Shown: piece after piece, positions 44,266-55,748 of the stretch
Numbering within the stretch: the first letter of the stretch is position 1
Layout of the letters: the number at the start of each line of letters is the position of its first letter
Source: MA-ANB-1 sp965216445
Lineage (GTDB): Bacteria; Actinomycetota; Acidimicrobiia; Spongiisociales; ZC4RG35
Assembly: GCA_965216445.1 (NCBI GenBank)
Contig: OZ244166.1
Coordinates: forward strand, 496,001-560,000
Direction: 5' to 3'
DNA: 64,000 nt
Notes under the pieces: generated by a model
Told to the model about the DNA's origin: nothing
What the model saw: the letters and a program-made list of their open reading frames with translations, nothing else
Databases searched by the model: none
Made by a program: the position numbers and the translations under genes

Positions 44266-44588
44266 TGCCTGCGCAGCCCCTGGATCACGACCCTTTCGAC
44301 GCGCTCGGCGATCCCAATCGGCGGGCGATAATCGGCAGTCTCGTTGAGGAGGACATGTCAGTCGGCGAGATCGCCGAGCAGCTGCCAATCAGCCGGCCAG
44401 CTGTCTCCCGTCATCTCCGTTTGCTCAAGGAGGCGGGGCTCGTCACGGACAGGCCGGAGGGGACAAAAAGGGTCTACAGCCTCCACTATGAGGGCGTTGT
44501 GGCGATTCAGGAGTACATGAGCGAGGTCTGGGGCGACGTGGCCAACCGGTTCAGGATTGCTTCGGAGAACACGCGAGAATCGGGTTGA
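44265..44588 (+). CDS. ArsR family transcriptional regulator
   Basis: A 107-residue winged-helix repressor starting at the ATG of a TGATG junction. FDALGDPNRRAIIGSL, SVGEIAEQLPISRPAVSRHLRLLKEAGLV and RPEGTKRVYSL are the ArsR pattern of the kind that partners AHSA1/SRPBCC proteins. No metal-binding cysteines are present. It likely represses its own operon through the site at 43803. Confidence 0.92.
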   Translation: MPAQPLDHDPFDALGDPNRRAIIGSLVEEDMSVGEIAEQLPISRPAVSRHLRLLKEAGLVTDRPEGTKRVYSLHYEGVVAIQEYMSEVWGDVANRFRIASENTRESG

Positions 44589-45028
44589 TGGACCCAATCG
44601 TCGTCGAGTTCGAGGTCGAGTGCACCAGCGAGCACGCTTTCAAGATGTGGACCGAGAAGGCTGCCTTGTGGTGGCCACGGTCCCACACGATGAGCGAGGA
44701 CCCCGGTCTGACTGTGACATTCGAACCAAAGGTCGGAGGACGGATATATGAGGTCGGTTCGGACGGAACTGAACACGAGTGGGGCGAGGTAACTGTTTGG
44801 GATCCACCGGTGCGCATCGAATACCTCTGGCATCTGTTCTTTGATCGGTCCCAGGCAACCCAACTCTCCGTGACCTTCGATGACGTGAGTAGCGGAACCA
44901 CGGTTCGGTTGGTTCAGACCGGTTTCGATCGATTGCCCGAAAACATTGCTTTGACCCGGCGGAATCGCACCGAAGGTGCGTGGGGTGAGGTCACTGGTTT
45001 CTATTGTGACGCCCTAGCCGCCGAATGA
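44588..45028 (+). CDS. AHSA1/SRPBCC domain protein
   Basis: A 146-residue Aha1-like/START protein: VVEFEVECTSEHAFKMWTEKAALWWPRSHTMSEDP, GGRIYEVGSDGTEHEWGEVTVWDPP and a C-terminal WGEVTGFYCDAL. It is coupled to the ArsR gene by TGATG. ArsR-AHSA1 pairs are common; the ligand is unknown. Confidence 0.88.
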   Translation: MDPIVVEFEVECTSEHAFKMWTEKAALWWPRSHTMSEDPGLTVTFEPKVGGRIYEVGSDGTEHEWGEVTVWDPPVRIEYLWHLFFDRSQATQLSVTFDDVSSGTTVRLVQTGFDRLPENIALTRRNRTEGAWGEVTGFYCDALAAE

Positions 45029-45456
45029 CAGACGCTGTTGGCTCCAAGGAGAATCGCTATCCACCGTCGCTGCTATTCGAGCGGCTTCGAGCGCTCAAGC
45101 TAAATCCGGATCACCATGCCGTCTTCGGCAGTGGTCCGTTGGCAATTCGTGGGCTCATGGATGAAGTCGGCGATCTAGACATCTTGACCCGCGGCCCCGC
45201 CTGGGACCAGGTTAGAGCCATAGGTGAAGTGGTCATGTATGGCGACGATGTGACAATCGATTTGGGCAACGGCCTGACTTTCGGGCGTTCGTGGGCCTAC
45301 GGCGATTTCGACATCGATAAGTTGATCGATGAGGCGGAGACGATCCGCGGAATCCGATGTGTCCAGCTCTCCGCCGTGGTTGAGTTCAAGAGAATTGCCC
45401 GTCGCCCCAAGGATCTTCAACACCTCGAGCTGCTCGAGCAGAGGGGCCTGATCTAG
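45025..45456 (+). CDS. nucleotidyltransferase-fold protein
   Basis: A 143-residue protein with the minimal nucleotidyltransferase core HHAVFGSGPLAIRGLMDEVGDLDILTRG (GSG followed by D-L-D) and a C-terminal helix VVEFKRIARRPKDLQHLELLEQRG. It resembles the antitoxin/aminoglycoside-type NTase and PRK-like nicotinate regions seen in small hypothetical proteins. Its ATG overlaps the previous stop, so it is in the ArsR operon. No toxin partner is present. Confidence 0.75.
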   Translation: MTDAVGSKENRYPPSLLFERLRALKLNPDHHAVFGSGPLAIRGLMDEVGDLDILTRGPAWDQVRAIGEVVMYGDDVTIDLGNGLTFGRSWAYGDFDIDKLIDEAETIRGIRCVQLSAVVEFKRIARRPKDLQHLELLEQRGLI

Positions 45457-45526
45457 CCAATCGATTCCATCCGACGCCCACTCTCCGCGTTTGGTAATTT
45501 CCAGTTAGGAACGCAGGAGGAGCCCA

Positions 45527-47833
45527 ATGAGAACTCGTCGCGGTGCGCTGCTGGTGGCGGCGGCCATGATTGCAGCACTACTACCCGTGACCGCAGCATC
45601 GGGCCGGGTCGACAACCCCGGACATCAGTCATACTCGATCGACGTATTGTCCAGCCCGGCCGAGCTAGTAAGCGGGGGGACTGCCCGTCTCGAGATCACC
45701 GCCCCTCCGGGGGCCCTCGGCAGGTTGGTCGTTACCTTGAATGGCGACCCGGTGACTGGCGAGTTTGAGGCGACATCGGCGCGCACCGTCGAAGGCGTTG
45801 TCCAAGGACTCGTGGAAGGCGACAATCTGGTCGAGGTATTCAAGAGTGACAACGCGAGCAAGGCCTCGGCGTCCGTTGAACTGACCAACCATCCGATCAG
45901 CGGTCCGATGTTCTCCGGACCTCAACAGCAGCCGTTCCTCTGCTCCACTGATGGGGATAGGGCCGGAGCAGAGCTCGGGCCCGCCGTCGACGAAAACTGT
46001 TCCACCGAGACGGTCGTTTCGTTCAAGTATCGGACAACGGCCGGCTCCTGGGCCGCCTATGACCCAGCAGGCGAGCCGCCAACAGACATGGCCACCACGA
46101 CAACCATGGATGGCGAGACAGTCGACTACATCATCCGCTGGGAACGAGGAACGATCAACCGGTTCATCTACTCCATTGCCATGCTGTCGCCCAATACCCA
46201 GGATGTGGACTCTCCGGACCTGTCGACGTGGAACGACCGCCTGATCTACTACTTCCAGGGCGGGGTCGGCATCGGCCACTACCAAGGTGACCCGTCGCGG
46301 AGCCGGATGCTCTACGACCACGGCTTGGGACTCGGGTATGCCGTTGCATACTCCACCGGCACCAAGACGGGCGAGCACTATAACCTTCAGGTCGGCGGCG
46401 AAACCGCAATCATGGTCAAAGATCGGTTCGTCACCGAATATGGCGATCCGTTCTATACCGTCGGCGTAGGTGGCTCCGGTGGGGCGATCCAGCAATATGT
46501 TTACGGGCAGAACCACAAAGGTTTGATCGACGCAGGGATTCCCCAGTACTCGTATCCGGACATGTTGACCCAGACCATTCACGTTGGAGACTGTGAGCTG
46601 CTCGAGCGTTGGATCGACTTCCAGTTGTTCGCCGAAGGCAATCTCAAATGGGCCGACTGGACGGCACGCACCCATCTTGAAGGCATGAATGCGATCAACG
46701 GCTTCGAGAACGACTTTTTGCCGGTGATGCCACCGGGATACCCGGAGGGTTCGTCGGAGTGCATCAACGGGTGGCGGGGCCTTTCGCCTTTGGCTCTGAA
46801 CCCCCACTTTGGGACCGCTCCAGGGATCAGCCCTGAAGACCAAGTGTCAACAGAATGGACTCATTACGCCGACGCCGTGAACATCTACGGAGTCGCTGCC
46901 GACGGGTTTGCCGCCAGCACCTGGGACAACGTGGGTGTGCAATACGGTCTGGAGGCGTTGAGGTCCGGATTCCTGACCCCCGACGAGTTCATCGACCTGA
47001 ACGCCAACGCCGGCTCGTGGAAGAACGAGCCGGACATGGTCCAGGAAGGCTGCCCGTTCATCAGCGCACTCTGCCCCGATCCGGCTGACCTCGCCGGGGT
47101 CAACCCGATACCCGACATTTGGCCCAACCTGCTCGACCCGTGGAGTATGCGGAACATGGCACTGTCGCCCGACGGTGGGATTACTCCAGCTCCCCGGAAG
47201 ACTGCCGACCCCGGTGCCATCGCCAACGCCTACAACGGTGGGCATGTCAACGTCGGGGACATCGACATTCCGATGATCGACTGGCGCAACTATCTGGAAA
47301 GAGAGCTGGACATGCACAACTCGCATCAGTCCTTTGCCTCAAGGCAGCGGATGATCGACTTCGACGGTGATGCTTCGAATCAGGTCATTTGGTTCACGGA
47401 CGGGAATGATGCAGGGGACGAGTTCGATCAGACTCCGCTTGCGTTCGAGATCATTGATCAGTGGATGCTCAACATCGCGGCCAACCCACGTGCCGGTGTT
47501 GCGGCCAACAAGCCTGATGCCGCGGTTGACTCGTGCTTCGACTCGGAGGGCAACCTCATCTACGCAGGAGCCGATGCATGGGCCGGAATCCTCGATGACG
47601 GGCCTTTGGGGCCATGCGCAGCGGAATTCGAGATCTACTCGAACTCTCGGATCGTTGCCGGCGGTCCGATCTCTGGCGATGTATTCAAGTGTCACCTCCA
47701 GAGTCTGGAATCTGCTCAGAGGGCAGGCCTGTATGGCGATGTCCGGTTCACTTCGGACCAGATCGCACAACTGCGCAGCATCTTCCCGACCGGAGTGTGC
47801 GACTACCGGCGAGGTGACGCCCAGCAACCGTAG
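45527..47833 (+). CDS. secreted DUF6351 family protein, probable alpha/beta-hydrolase
   Basis: A 768-residue protein with a Sec signal peptide (MRTRRGALLVAAAMIAALL... ending before SGRVDN). Residues 25-135 form a beta-sandwich-like domain. The main domain contains YYFQGGVGIGHYQGDPS, GVGGSGGAIQQYVYG (a candidate nucleophile serine in GGSGGA) and several conserved cysteines. AGGAGGAG precedes the ATG. I place it in DUF6351 from its overall motifs. It probably hydrolyses an ester or polymer outside the cell; substrate unknown. Confidence 0.78.
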   Translation: MRTRRGALLVAAAMIAALLPVTAASGRVDNPGHQSYSIDVLSSPAELVSGGTARLEITAPPGALGRLVVTLNGDPVTGEFEATSARTVEGVVQGLVEGDNLVEVFKSDNASKASASVELTNHPISGPMFSGPQQQPFLCSTDGDRAGAELGPAVDENCSTETVVSFKYRTTAGSWAAYDPAGEPPTDMATTTTMDGETVDYIIRWERGTINRFIYSIAMLSPNTQDVDSPDLSTWNDRLIYYFQGGVGIGHYQGDPSRSRMLYDHGLGLGYAVAYSTGTKTGEHYNLQVGGETAIMVKDRFVTEYGDPFYTVGVGGSGGAIQQYVYGQNHKGLIDAGIPQYSYPDMLTQTIHVGDCELLERWIDFQLFAEGNLKWADWTARTHLEGMNAINGFENDFLPVMPPGYPEGSSECINGWRGLSPLALNPHFGTAPGISPEDQVSTEWTHYADAVNIYGVAADGFAASTWDNVGVQYGLEALRSGFLTPDEFIDLNANAGSWKNEPDMVQEGCPFISALCPDPADLAGVNPIPDIWPNLLDPWSMRNMALSPDGGITPAPRKTADPGAIANAYNGGHVNVGDIDIPMIDWRNYLERELDMHNSHQSFASRQRMIDFDGDASNQVIWFTDGNDAGDEFDQTPLAFEIIDQWMLNIAANPRAGVAANKPDAAVDSCFDSEGNLIYAGADAWAGILDDGPLGPCAAEFEIYSNSRIVAGGPISGDVFKCHLQSLESAQRAGLYGDVRFTSDQIAQLRSIFPTGVCDYRRGDAQQP

Positions 47834-47848
47834 AGGTCTCGAGCCAAG

Positions 47849-47892
47849 CCACCACCTCCGGAACGGCGCCCCCTCGCCTCCGGAGGTGGTGG
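47849..47892. terminator. long GC-rich hairpin after the DUF6351 gene
   Basis: A 14-base perfect stem CCACCACCTCCGGA / TCCGGAGGTGGTGG with a 16-base loop, 16 bases past the stop. No T-run follows on either strand, so it may be a factor-dependent terminator or mRNA stabiliser. Confidence 0.65.
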
Positions 47893-47910
47893 TTACCCTG
47901 TCAGGTTCCA

Positions 47911-48876
47911 ATGCAAGCAACTGTCTACGACCGGTACGGGCCACCGGAGGTTCTTGAGCTCGCCGAAGTCGACAAACCCGTCGCCACTGGCGATCGAATC
48001 CTGATCAAGCTGCGGGCGGCGTCATTGAATCGGTCCGACTGGGAAGCGCTCACCGGGACTCCTCTGTACGCCAGGATGGGCGGTCTCCGCGCACCGGGAA
48101 CTCCGATACTCGGATCTGACATTGCCGGGACCGTGGAAGCTGTTGGTGAAGATGTGACCAGATTCAAACCGGGCGACGACGTGTTTGGCGACGTTCTCTA
48201 CTTCGGTTCCCGAGGCTTCGCCGAATACGTGGCCGTCCGAGAGAAGGCCACCTTGACTATCAAGCCCCCGACCTTGAGTTTTGAGGAGGCTGCTGCACTG
48301 CCTCAGGCTGGTGTGATCGCGCTGCAGGCATTTCGGGGCCGAGGCAAGGTCAGCAAAGGTCAGGATGTGCTCATCAATGGAGCAGGTGGTGGTGGTGGAT
48401 CGTTTGCGATTCAAATCGCAAAGGCCCAGGGCGCACGAGTCACCGGTGTCGATACGGCCGAGAAGTTCGATTTCATGCGGTCGGTCGGAGCCGACCGGAC
48501 GATCGACTACAGAACCGAAGACTTCACGAAGAGCGGCAGATACGACGTGATTCTCGATCTGGTCGCCCACCGATCGTTGTTTGCGATCAGAAGAGCGTTG
48601 AAACAGGGCGGAAGGTATCTCCTCGTTGGTGGATCGATGTGGAGGTTGTTTCAAACGGCAGTTGTCGGCTGGCCCCTCTCGAAGTTGGGGAGTCGGTACT
48701 CAGGCGTTCTCGGCGTGAAGCCGAATCGGGAGGATCTAGAACATCTGGCGGATCTGGTGGTGAAAGATGGGCTGAAAGTTCATATCGACCGGACCTACAC
48801 CCTGGATCAAGTTCCCGCGGCTTTGGACGACCTCGGTGCCGGTCGATCCCGAGGAAAACTTGTTATCACGATCTAG
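47911..48876 (+). CDS. zinc-independent MDR family NAD(P)-dependent reductase
   Basis: A 321-residue medium-chain dehydrogenase/reductase without the zinc ligands. MQATVYDRYGPPEVLELAEV, AASLNRSDWEALTGTPL, ILGSDIAGTVEAVGEDVTRFKPGDDVFGD and the cofactor loop INGAGGGGGSFAIQIAKAQGARVTGVDTAEK are visible. It belongs with quinone/enone reductases. The substrate is unknown. Confidence 0.9.
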   Translation: MQATVYDRYGPPEVLELAEVDKPVATGDRILIKLRAASLNRSDWEALTGTPLYARMGGLRAPGTPILGSDIAGTVEAVGEDVTRFKPGDDVFGDVLYFGSRGFAEYVAVREKATLTIKPPTLSFEEAAALPQAGVIALQAFRGRGKVSKGQDVLINGAGGGGGSFAIQIAKAQGARVTGVDTAEKFDFMRSVGADRTIDYRTEDFTKSGRYDVILDLVAHRSLFAIRRALKQGGRYLLVGGSMWRLFQTAVVGWPLSKLGSRYSGVLGVKPNREDLEHLADLVVKDGLKVHIDRTYTLDQVPAALDDLGAGRSRGKLVITI

Positions 48877-48882
48877 GCAAGA

Positions 48883-48915
48883 AAAAGGGGGGCAACCATC
48901 GGCCGCCCCCCTTTT
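48883..48915. terminator. bidirectional rho-independent terminator
   Basis: AAAAGGGGGGC / GCCCCCCTTTT, an 11-base stem with an 11-base loop. T-runs on both strands suit it to end the reductase and the convergent nrdJ. Confidence 0.88.
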
Positions 48916-48931
48916 CTGGTCTTTGCCGCTG

Positions 48932-52313
<3,382 letters not shown>

Positions 52314-52412
52314 TGATAGTGCCTCCTCTGCACTTCGGTTCCGTCCCGGTCGAACCGAACCATCCAAATTTCCTGCTCCAACCACTACATGTTGTGGTCT
52401 GTGGGGAAGTAA

Positions 52413-52452
52413 CCACGACATCTAGTGTGAGCTTCAACACTGTAATTACACG
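52413..52452. promoter_or_regulatory. possible NrdR boxes upstream of nrdJ
   Basis: CCACGACATCTAGTGT (52413-52428) matches the NrdR-box consensus ACACWATATATWGTGT at 12 of 16 positions. ACACTGTAATTACACG (52437-52452), 24 bp on, matches poorly but contains the palindrome TGTAATTACA. NrdR boxes usually come in pairs upstream of nrd genes. Confidence 0.4.
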
Positions 52453-52474
52453 AATGTGATTGGTCAAGAACCAG

Positions 52475-52483
52475 TTATCCACA
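52475..52483 (+). promoter_or_regulatory. DnaA box
   Basis: TTATCCACA, a perfect consensus DnaA box, 160 bp upstream of the nrdJ start. It could link nrdJ expression to replication initiation, as known for nrdAB in E. coli. A single box is not evidence for a replication origin. Confidence 0.65.
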
Positions 52484-52690
52484 GGTCTGAACGGGTGCGA
52501 AACCGGTGACAAAACAACCGACTTCGAGGGGAAGAAGACGTCAGATCAGGGACGTTGGGGAAGTGTTGGAGACTGTATAGGTGGCTACCTAGCTGGGCGA
52601 GTTTTTGACCTTTCGAATTTTCGCGACCTCGAATTCTCGGCATCGGTTTCGGTCACGAAGCGTCAGTTGCTGGTTGCCTAGACTTCTTCG

Positions 52691-53362
52691 GTGACCGCGA
52701 TTGGCTCACTCAACGAAAAACCCCTCCACGCCTCGCTGAAGGACTGGTATTCCCGTGAGGGCGATCGTGTTGAGGCACCTGTCGAGGGTTTTGTCGTCGA
52801 CATAATCCGAGGCGACTTGCTGATCGAGATTCAGACAAGAGGCTTCTCGGCAATGAGACGGAAGTTCGATCGGTTGCTGGACACACATCCGATCCGACTC
52901 GTTCACCCGGTTCCTGCAACCAAGTGGATCGTGAAGCTCGACGACGAAGGAAATCCCGTCTCGAGGAATCGGTCTCCAAAGCGCGGCGTCGGTCTCGATG
53001 TCTGCGCCGAACTGGTTTCGTTTCCCTCACTGCTGAGTCATCCGAATTTCTCAATCGAGGTTCTGATGACTGAAGAGGAAGAGGTTTGGGCTGCTTCGTC
53101 GAAGGGTTGGCGTCGGCGGGGGTATGTGGTTGACCATCGACGTTTACTCGACGTGCGAGAGACCGTCCGCCTAGATGGCCCCGGCGATTTAGGGCATCAG
53201 CTTCCGGATGATCTGCCAGACATCTTCAACACCGCTGATATCGCCGGTGGTCTGGGTCGGTCACGCCATGCCGCCCAGGAAGTCGCCTACTGTTTGCGAT
53301 TGTCCGGCGCGGCCGCGGTCGTCGGCCGGGACAAATCGGGGATTCGCTACCGCCTTACCTAG
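52691..53362 (+). CDS. conserved protein, nuclease-like N terminus and winged-helix-like C terminus
   Basis: A 223-residue protein from a GTG at 52691. Residues 5-60 read GSLNEKPLHASLKDWYSREGDRVEAPVEGF then VVDIIRGDLLIEIQTRGFSAMRRK. The D37...E46-x-Q48 arrangement recalls PD-(D/E)XK nucleases. Residues 165-220 (LPDDLPDIFNTADIAGGLGRSRHAAQEVAYCLRLSGAAAVVGRDKSGIRYRLT) look like a winged helix. Homologues occur in many phyla as unknowns, to my memory. It is divergent from nrdJ, so a DNA-related role is tempting but unproven. Confidence 0.7.
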   Translation: MTAIGSLNEKPLHASLKDWYSREGDRVEAPVEGFVVDIIRGDLLIEIQTRGFSAMRRKFDRLLDTHPIRLVHPVPATKWIVKLDDEGNPVSRNRSPKRGVGLDVCAELVSFPSLLSHPNFSIEVLMTEEEEVWAASSKGWRRRGYVVDHRRLLDVRETVRLDGPGDLGHQLPDDLPDIFNTADIAGGLGRSRHAAQEVAYCLRLSGAAAVVGRDKSGIRYRLT

Positions 53363-53371
53363 CGAAAGCTA

Positions 53372-54016
53372 TTACCGAGCTTTGTGGAACTCCTGCTGGG
53401 GTTTATCCAGGGGCCAAATCTTGAACGACAGTTGCACAATGGGTCCAATGAATAGTGCAAAAGCAATCGTTCCAACCCCGAAGGTGCCTCCAAGAAGCCA
53501 ACCGATGGCCAGCACTGCGATTTCGATCACGGTCCTGGTCAACCGGATCGAGGGGCCGTACTTGGCGATACCGGTCATGAGCCCGTCCCGTGGTCCCGGT
53601 CCCAGGTTTGCGGCGATGTAGAGACCGGAGGCAAGGCCGATGATCACAATTCCGGCGACCAGCAACGCCACCCGCCAAACCATCGCCTCAGGTGACGGAA
53701 CGACGAGAGCGAAACCGTCGATAGCCACCCCGATGATCAACATGTTGAGCAAGGTCCCCAGTCCGTAAGGCTCTTTGATCGGGATCCACAGCAGCAGGAC
53801 GATCGCGGAGATGATTATCGACCAAATCCCAACCGTTAAGCCGAAACGCTCTGCCAAGCCTTGATGAAGCACATCCCATGGGGGGAGTCCAAGCTCTGAC
53901 TGCAGCATCAGGGCAATCCCGAATCCGAAAGCTGTGAGCCCGATGACTAACTGGGTGATCCGTGCGGCCAGATTTGGGCCGGAGGTGGGTATCAACAGTT
54001 GCTGTTTGGTGGTCAT
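53372..54016 (-). CDS. YczE/YitT-like membrane protein
   Basis: A 214-residue protein with five to six hydrophobic helices: LVIGLTAFGFGIALMLQSELGLPPWDVLHQGLAERFGLTVGIWSI, and later GLYIAANLGPGPRDGLMTGIA. This pair of repeated LGLxPWDxLxxG / LGPGPRDGLMTG motifs is the YczE/YyaS pattern. Its function is unknown; YczE helps surfactin production in Bacillus. Confidence 0.88.
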   Translation of the reverse strand: MTTKQQLLIPTSGPNLAARITQLVIGLTAFGFGIALMLQSELGLPPWDVLHQGLAERFGLTVGIWSIIISAIVLLLWIPIKEPYGLGTLLNMLIIGVAIDGFALVVPSPEAMVWRVALLVAGIVIIGLASGLYIAANLGPGPRDGLMTGIAKYGPSIRLTRTVIEIAVLAIGWLLGGTFGVGTIAFALFIGPIVQLSFKIWPLDKPQQEFHKAR

Positions 54017-54117
54017 GGATGAAGTCGGTTCGTAAGGGGCTAACTTGTCAACACCACTTTCACAGGGTCACGTGGCAATAGCAAGAGGTTTTGTCTCGTT
54101 CAGTTCTTTTCTCGATT

Positions 54118-54149
54118 CCGGCCATATATGGCCGGGTATACCTAAGGAA
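54118..54149. repeat. dispersed repeat, copy D
   Basis: CCGGCCATATATGGCCGG (54118-54135; core 54120-54133), then 7 bp after the core, then CCTAAGGAA (54141-54149). It lies in the divergent gap between the YczE-like gene and lutA, upstream of lutA, so a regulatory role is possible here. Confidence 0.85.
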
Positions 54150-54175
54150 AGCGTTTCAAGTCGTATCGTTAGGCC

Positions 54176-54922
54176 ATGGCAAAGTCGACGGTGCAGCTCA
54201 TGGTCACATGTCTTGTCGACGCATTGGCACCCGAGGTCGGCAAAGCAACACTCAGCGTGCTCGAGGAGGCCGGTTGCGAGGTCGAGTTTCCTGCGGGCCA
54301 GACCTGCTGTGGACAGCCTGCGTACAACGTCGGATTGATGGCCGATGCCAGGAAGATGGCCATCCACACGCTGGAGGTGTTCGAAGGCACCACCGGTCCG
54401 ATTGTTGCCCCATCGGGGTCGTGTACCGCCATGGTTGCCAACCATTATCCAGAGATCCTCGAGGGGACCGAACACGAGGAGGCAGCCAAGAAGGTTTCCT
54501 CACGGATCCGCGAGCTTTCCCAGTTCCTCGTTGATGATCTGGAGAAGGCCGACTCGATCGATGCTTGGTGTGCCGGCTGTTCGATTGCTGTCCACAGGTC
54601 ATGTCACGGCCTCCGCGGGCTTGGAGTGTCCGGGCAGGTCGACAAGTTGGTGGAAACAGTCGCCGGCGTCGAAATCGTCCCACTGGACGGAGCCGAGGAA
54701 TGCTGTGGTTTCGGCGGGTTGTTCAGTGTTGAAATGCCTGAGGTTTCCGCGGCGATCATGGACACAAAACTCGACCGGGTCGAGGCCTCGGGTGCCGATG
54801 TCCTGGTCGGCGGAGACATCTCCTGTTTGCTTCACATGGAGGGTGGTTTGCGACGTCGAAACTCGCCAGTGTCGGTTCGACACTTTGTTGAGCTGATAGC
54901 TAGAGAAGATGATGAGACTTAA
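54176..54922 (+). CDS. lutA: lactate utilisation (Fe-S)-binding protein LutA
   Basis: A 248-residue protein with two CCG-type cysteine domains: TCLVDALAPEVG, FPAGQTCCGQPAYN, and the second pair DGAEECCGFGGLFS plus GGDISCLLHMEGGL. This is the LutA/LldE subunit of the L-lactate oxidation complex LutABC. Here the whole-domain pattern HRSCHGLRGLG also appears in the middle. First gene of a lut operon; repeat copy D lies upstream. Confidence 0.93.
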   Translation: MAKSTVQLMVTCLVDALAPEVGKATLSVLEEAGCEVEFPAGQTCCGQPAYNVGLMADARKMAIHTLEVFEGTTGPIVAPSGSCTAMVANHYPEILEGTEHEEAAKKVSSRIRELSQFLVDDLEKADSIDAWCAGCSIAVHRSCHGLRGLGVSGQVDKLVETVAGVEIVPLDGAEECCGFGGLFSVEMPEVSAAIMDTKLDRVEASGADVLVGGDISCLLHMEGGLRRRNSPVSVRHFVELIAREDDET

Positions 54923-55748
54923 AGGACTGCGGACAGCCGCGCATGCGGTGAAGGACCTTGAGCAGGCCAAGCTGTGGTACGCCCAACTCCTGGGAGTCGA
55001 TCCCTATTTCGACGAGCCCTTCTATGTCGGTTTCGACATTGGCGGGTACGAGTTCGGGCTCGCACCGGGAGACGCAGGTGTTGGCGGTTCGGTGTTCTAC
55101 TGGGCCACAGAAGATCCGCAGCAATTTGTCGCCAAGGCAGTGTCATTGGGCGCCGTCGGCAGGGAGCCCGTCAGAGATGTTGGCGACGGGATCCAGCTCG
55201 GTACGTTTATCGATCCGTTTGGCAACGAATTCGGCGTAATCAGAAACCCTCACTTCGCACCGCACCTGGTTGCCGCACAATCCGAGGACATAGCCGACGC
55301 CATTATCGAGTGCTCGGTCGTAGTCAGTCTTGACTCCAAATCGGCTTGGGACATGTGGGCTACGGAAGAAGGGCTGGCGAGTTGGTGGACCGAACACGCG
55401 GTTGTCGATCTTCGACCCGGAGGGAAGTACGAAATCCACTTCTTGCCAGATGAAGCGCCGGGCGACAAGGGGGGCGACTGGTGTCGCGTCCTCAGTTTCC
55501 TCCCCGGACGGATGTTGTCATTCACTTGGAACGCCCCACCGACCCTGAAGACCAGGCCCGAACACACGTGGGTGGTACTGACATTCGAAGCCGTCGACGA
55601 GGGGTGCCGGGTCAACCTGAGCCATCTTGGGTGGCCTGGCGCCGGTTTGGCTGACACCGACTCGGATTGGCCAGCGACATTCGAATACTTCACAACAGCC
55701 TGGCAATACGTGATGGATCTGTTCCAGGGAAGGTTCTCCGGTCAATGA
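54909..55748 (+). CDS. VOC (glyoxalase-like) and AHSA1/SRPBCC fusion protein
   Basis: A 279-residue two-domain protein. Residues 1-115 are a VOC domain (LRTAAHAVKDLEQAKLWYAQLLGVDPYFD...FIDPFGNEFGVIRNP). Residues 135-275 are an AHSA1/START-like domain (SVVVSLDSKSAWDMWATEEGLASWWTEHAVVDLRPGGKYEIHF). It overlaps lutA by 14 bases and lutB by four, so it is translated within the lut operon, where it is not a usual member. Role unknown; it may detoxify or bind a lactate-related aldehyde. Confidence 0.88.
   Translation: MMRLKGLRTAAHAVKDLEQAKLWYAQLLGVDPYFDEPFYVGFDIGGYEFGLAPGDAGVGGSVFYWATEDPQQFVAKAVSLGAVGREPVRDVGDGIQLGTFIDPFGNEFGVIRNPHFAPHLVAAQSEDIADAIIECSVVVSLDSKSAWDMWATEEGLASWWTEHAVVDLRPGGKYEIHFLPDEAPGDKGGDWCRVLSFLPGRMLSFTWNAPPTLKTRPEHTWVVLTFEAVDEGCRVNLSHLGWPGAGLADTDSDWPATFEYFTTAWQYVMDLFQGRFSGQ

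Larger units (their letters stand above)
52314..52690. other. long divergent intergenic region upstream of nrdJ
   Basis: A 377-bp gap with the nrdJ promoter, a DnaA box and possible NrdR boxes. From 52484 to 52690 I see no gene, hairpin or repeat. I looked for an adenosylcobalamin riboswitch and saw none. Confidence 0.6.

Noticed and set aside
43546..44388. Long N-terminal extension of the thioesterase frame
   Set aside because: It is antisense to the SRPBCC and ArsR genes and shows no family similarity.
52314..52474. Adenosylcobalamin riboswitch before nrdJ
   Set aside because: No B12-box-like sequence or suitable structure is visible.
52475..52483. Replication origin
   Set aside because: One DnaA box alone, with no dnaA, dnaN or AT-rich cluster nearby.
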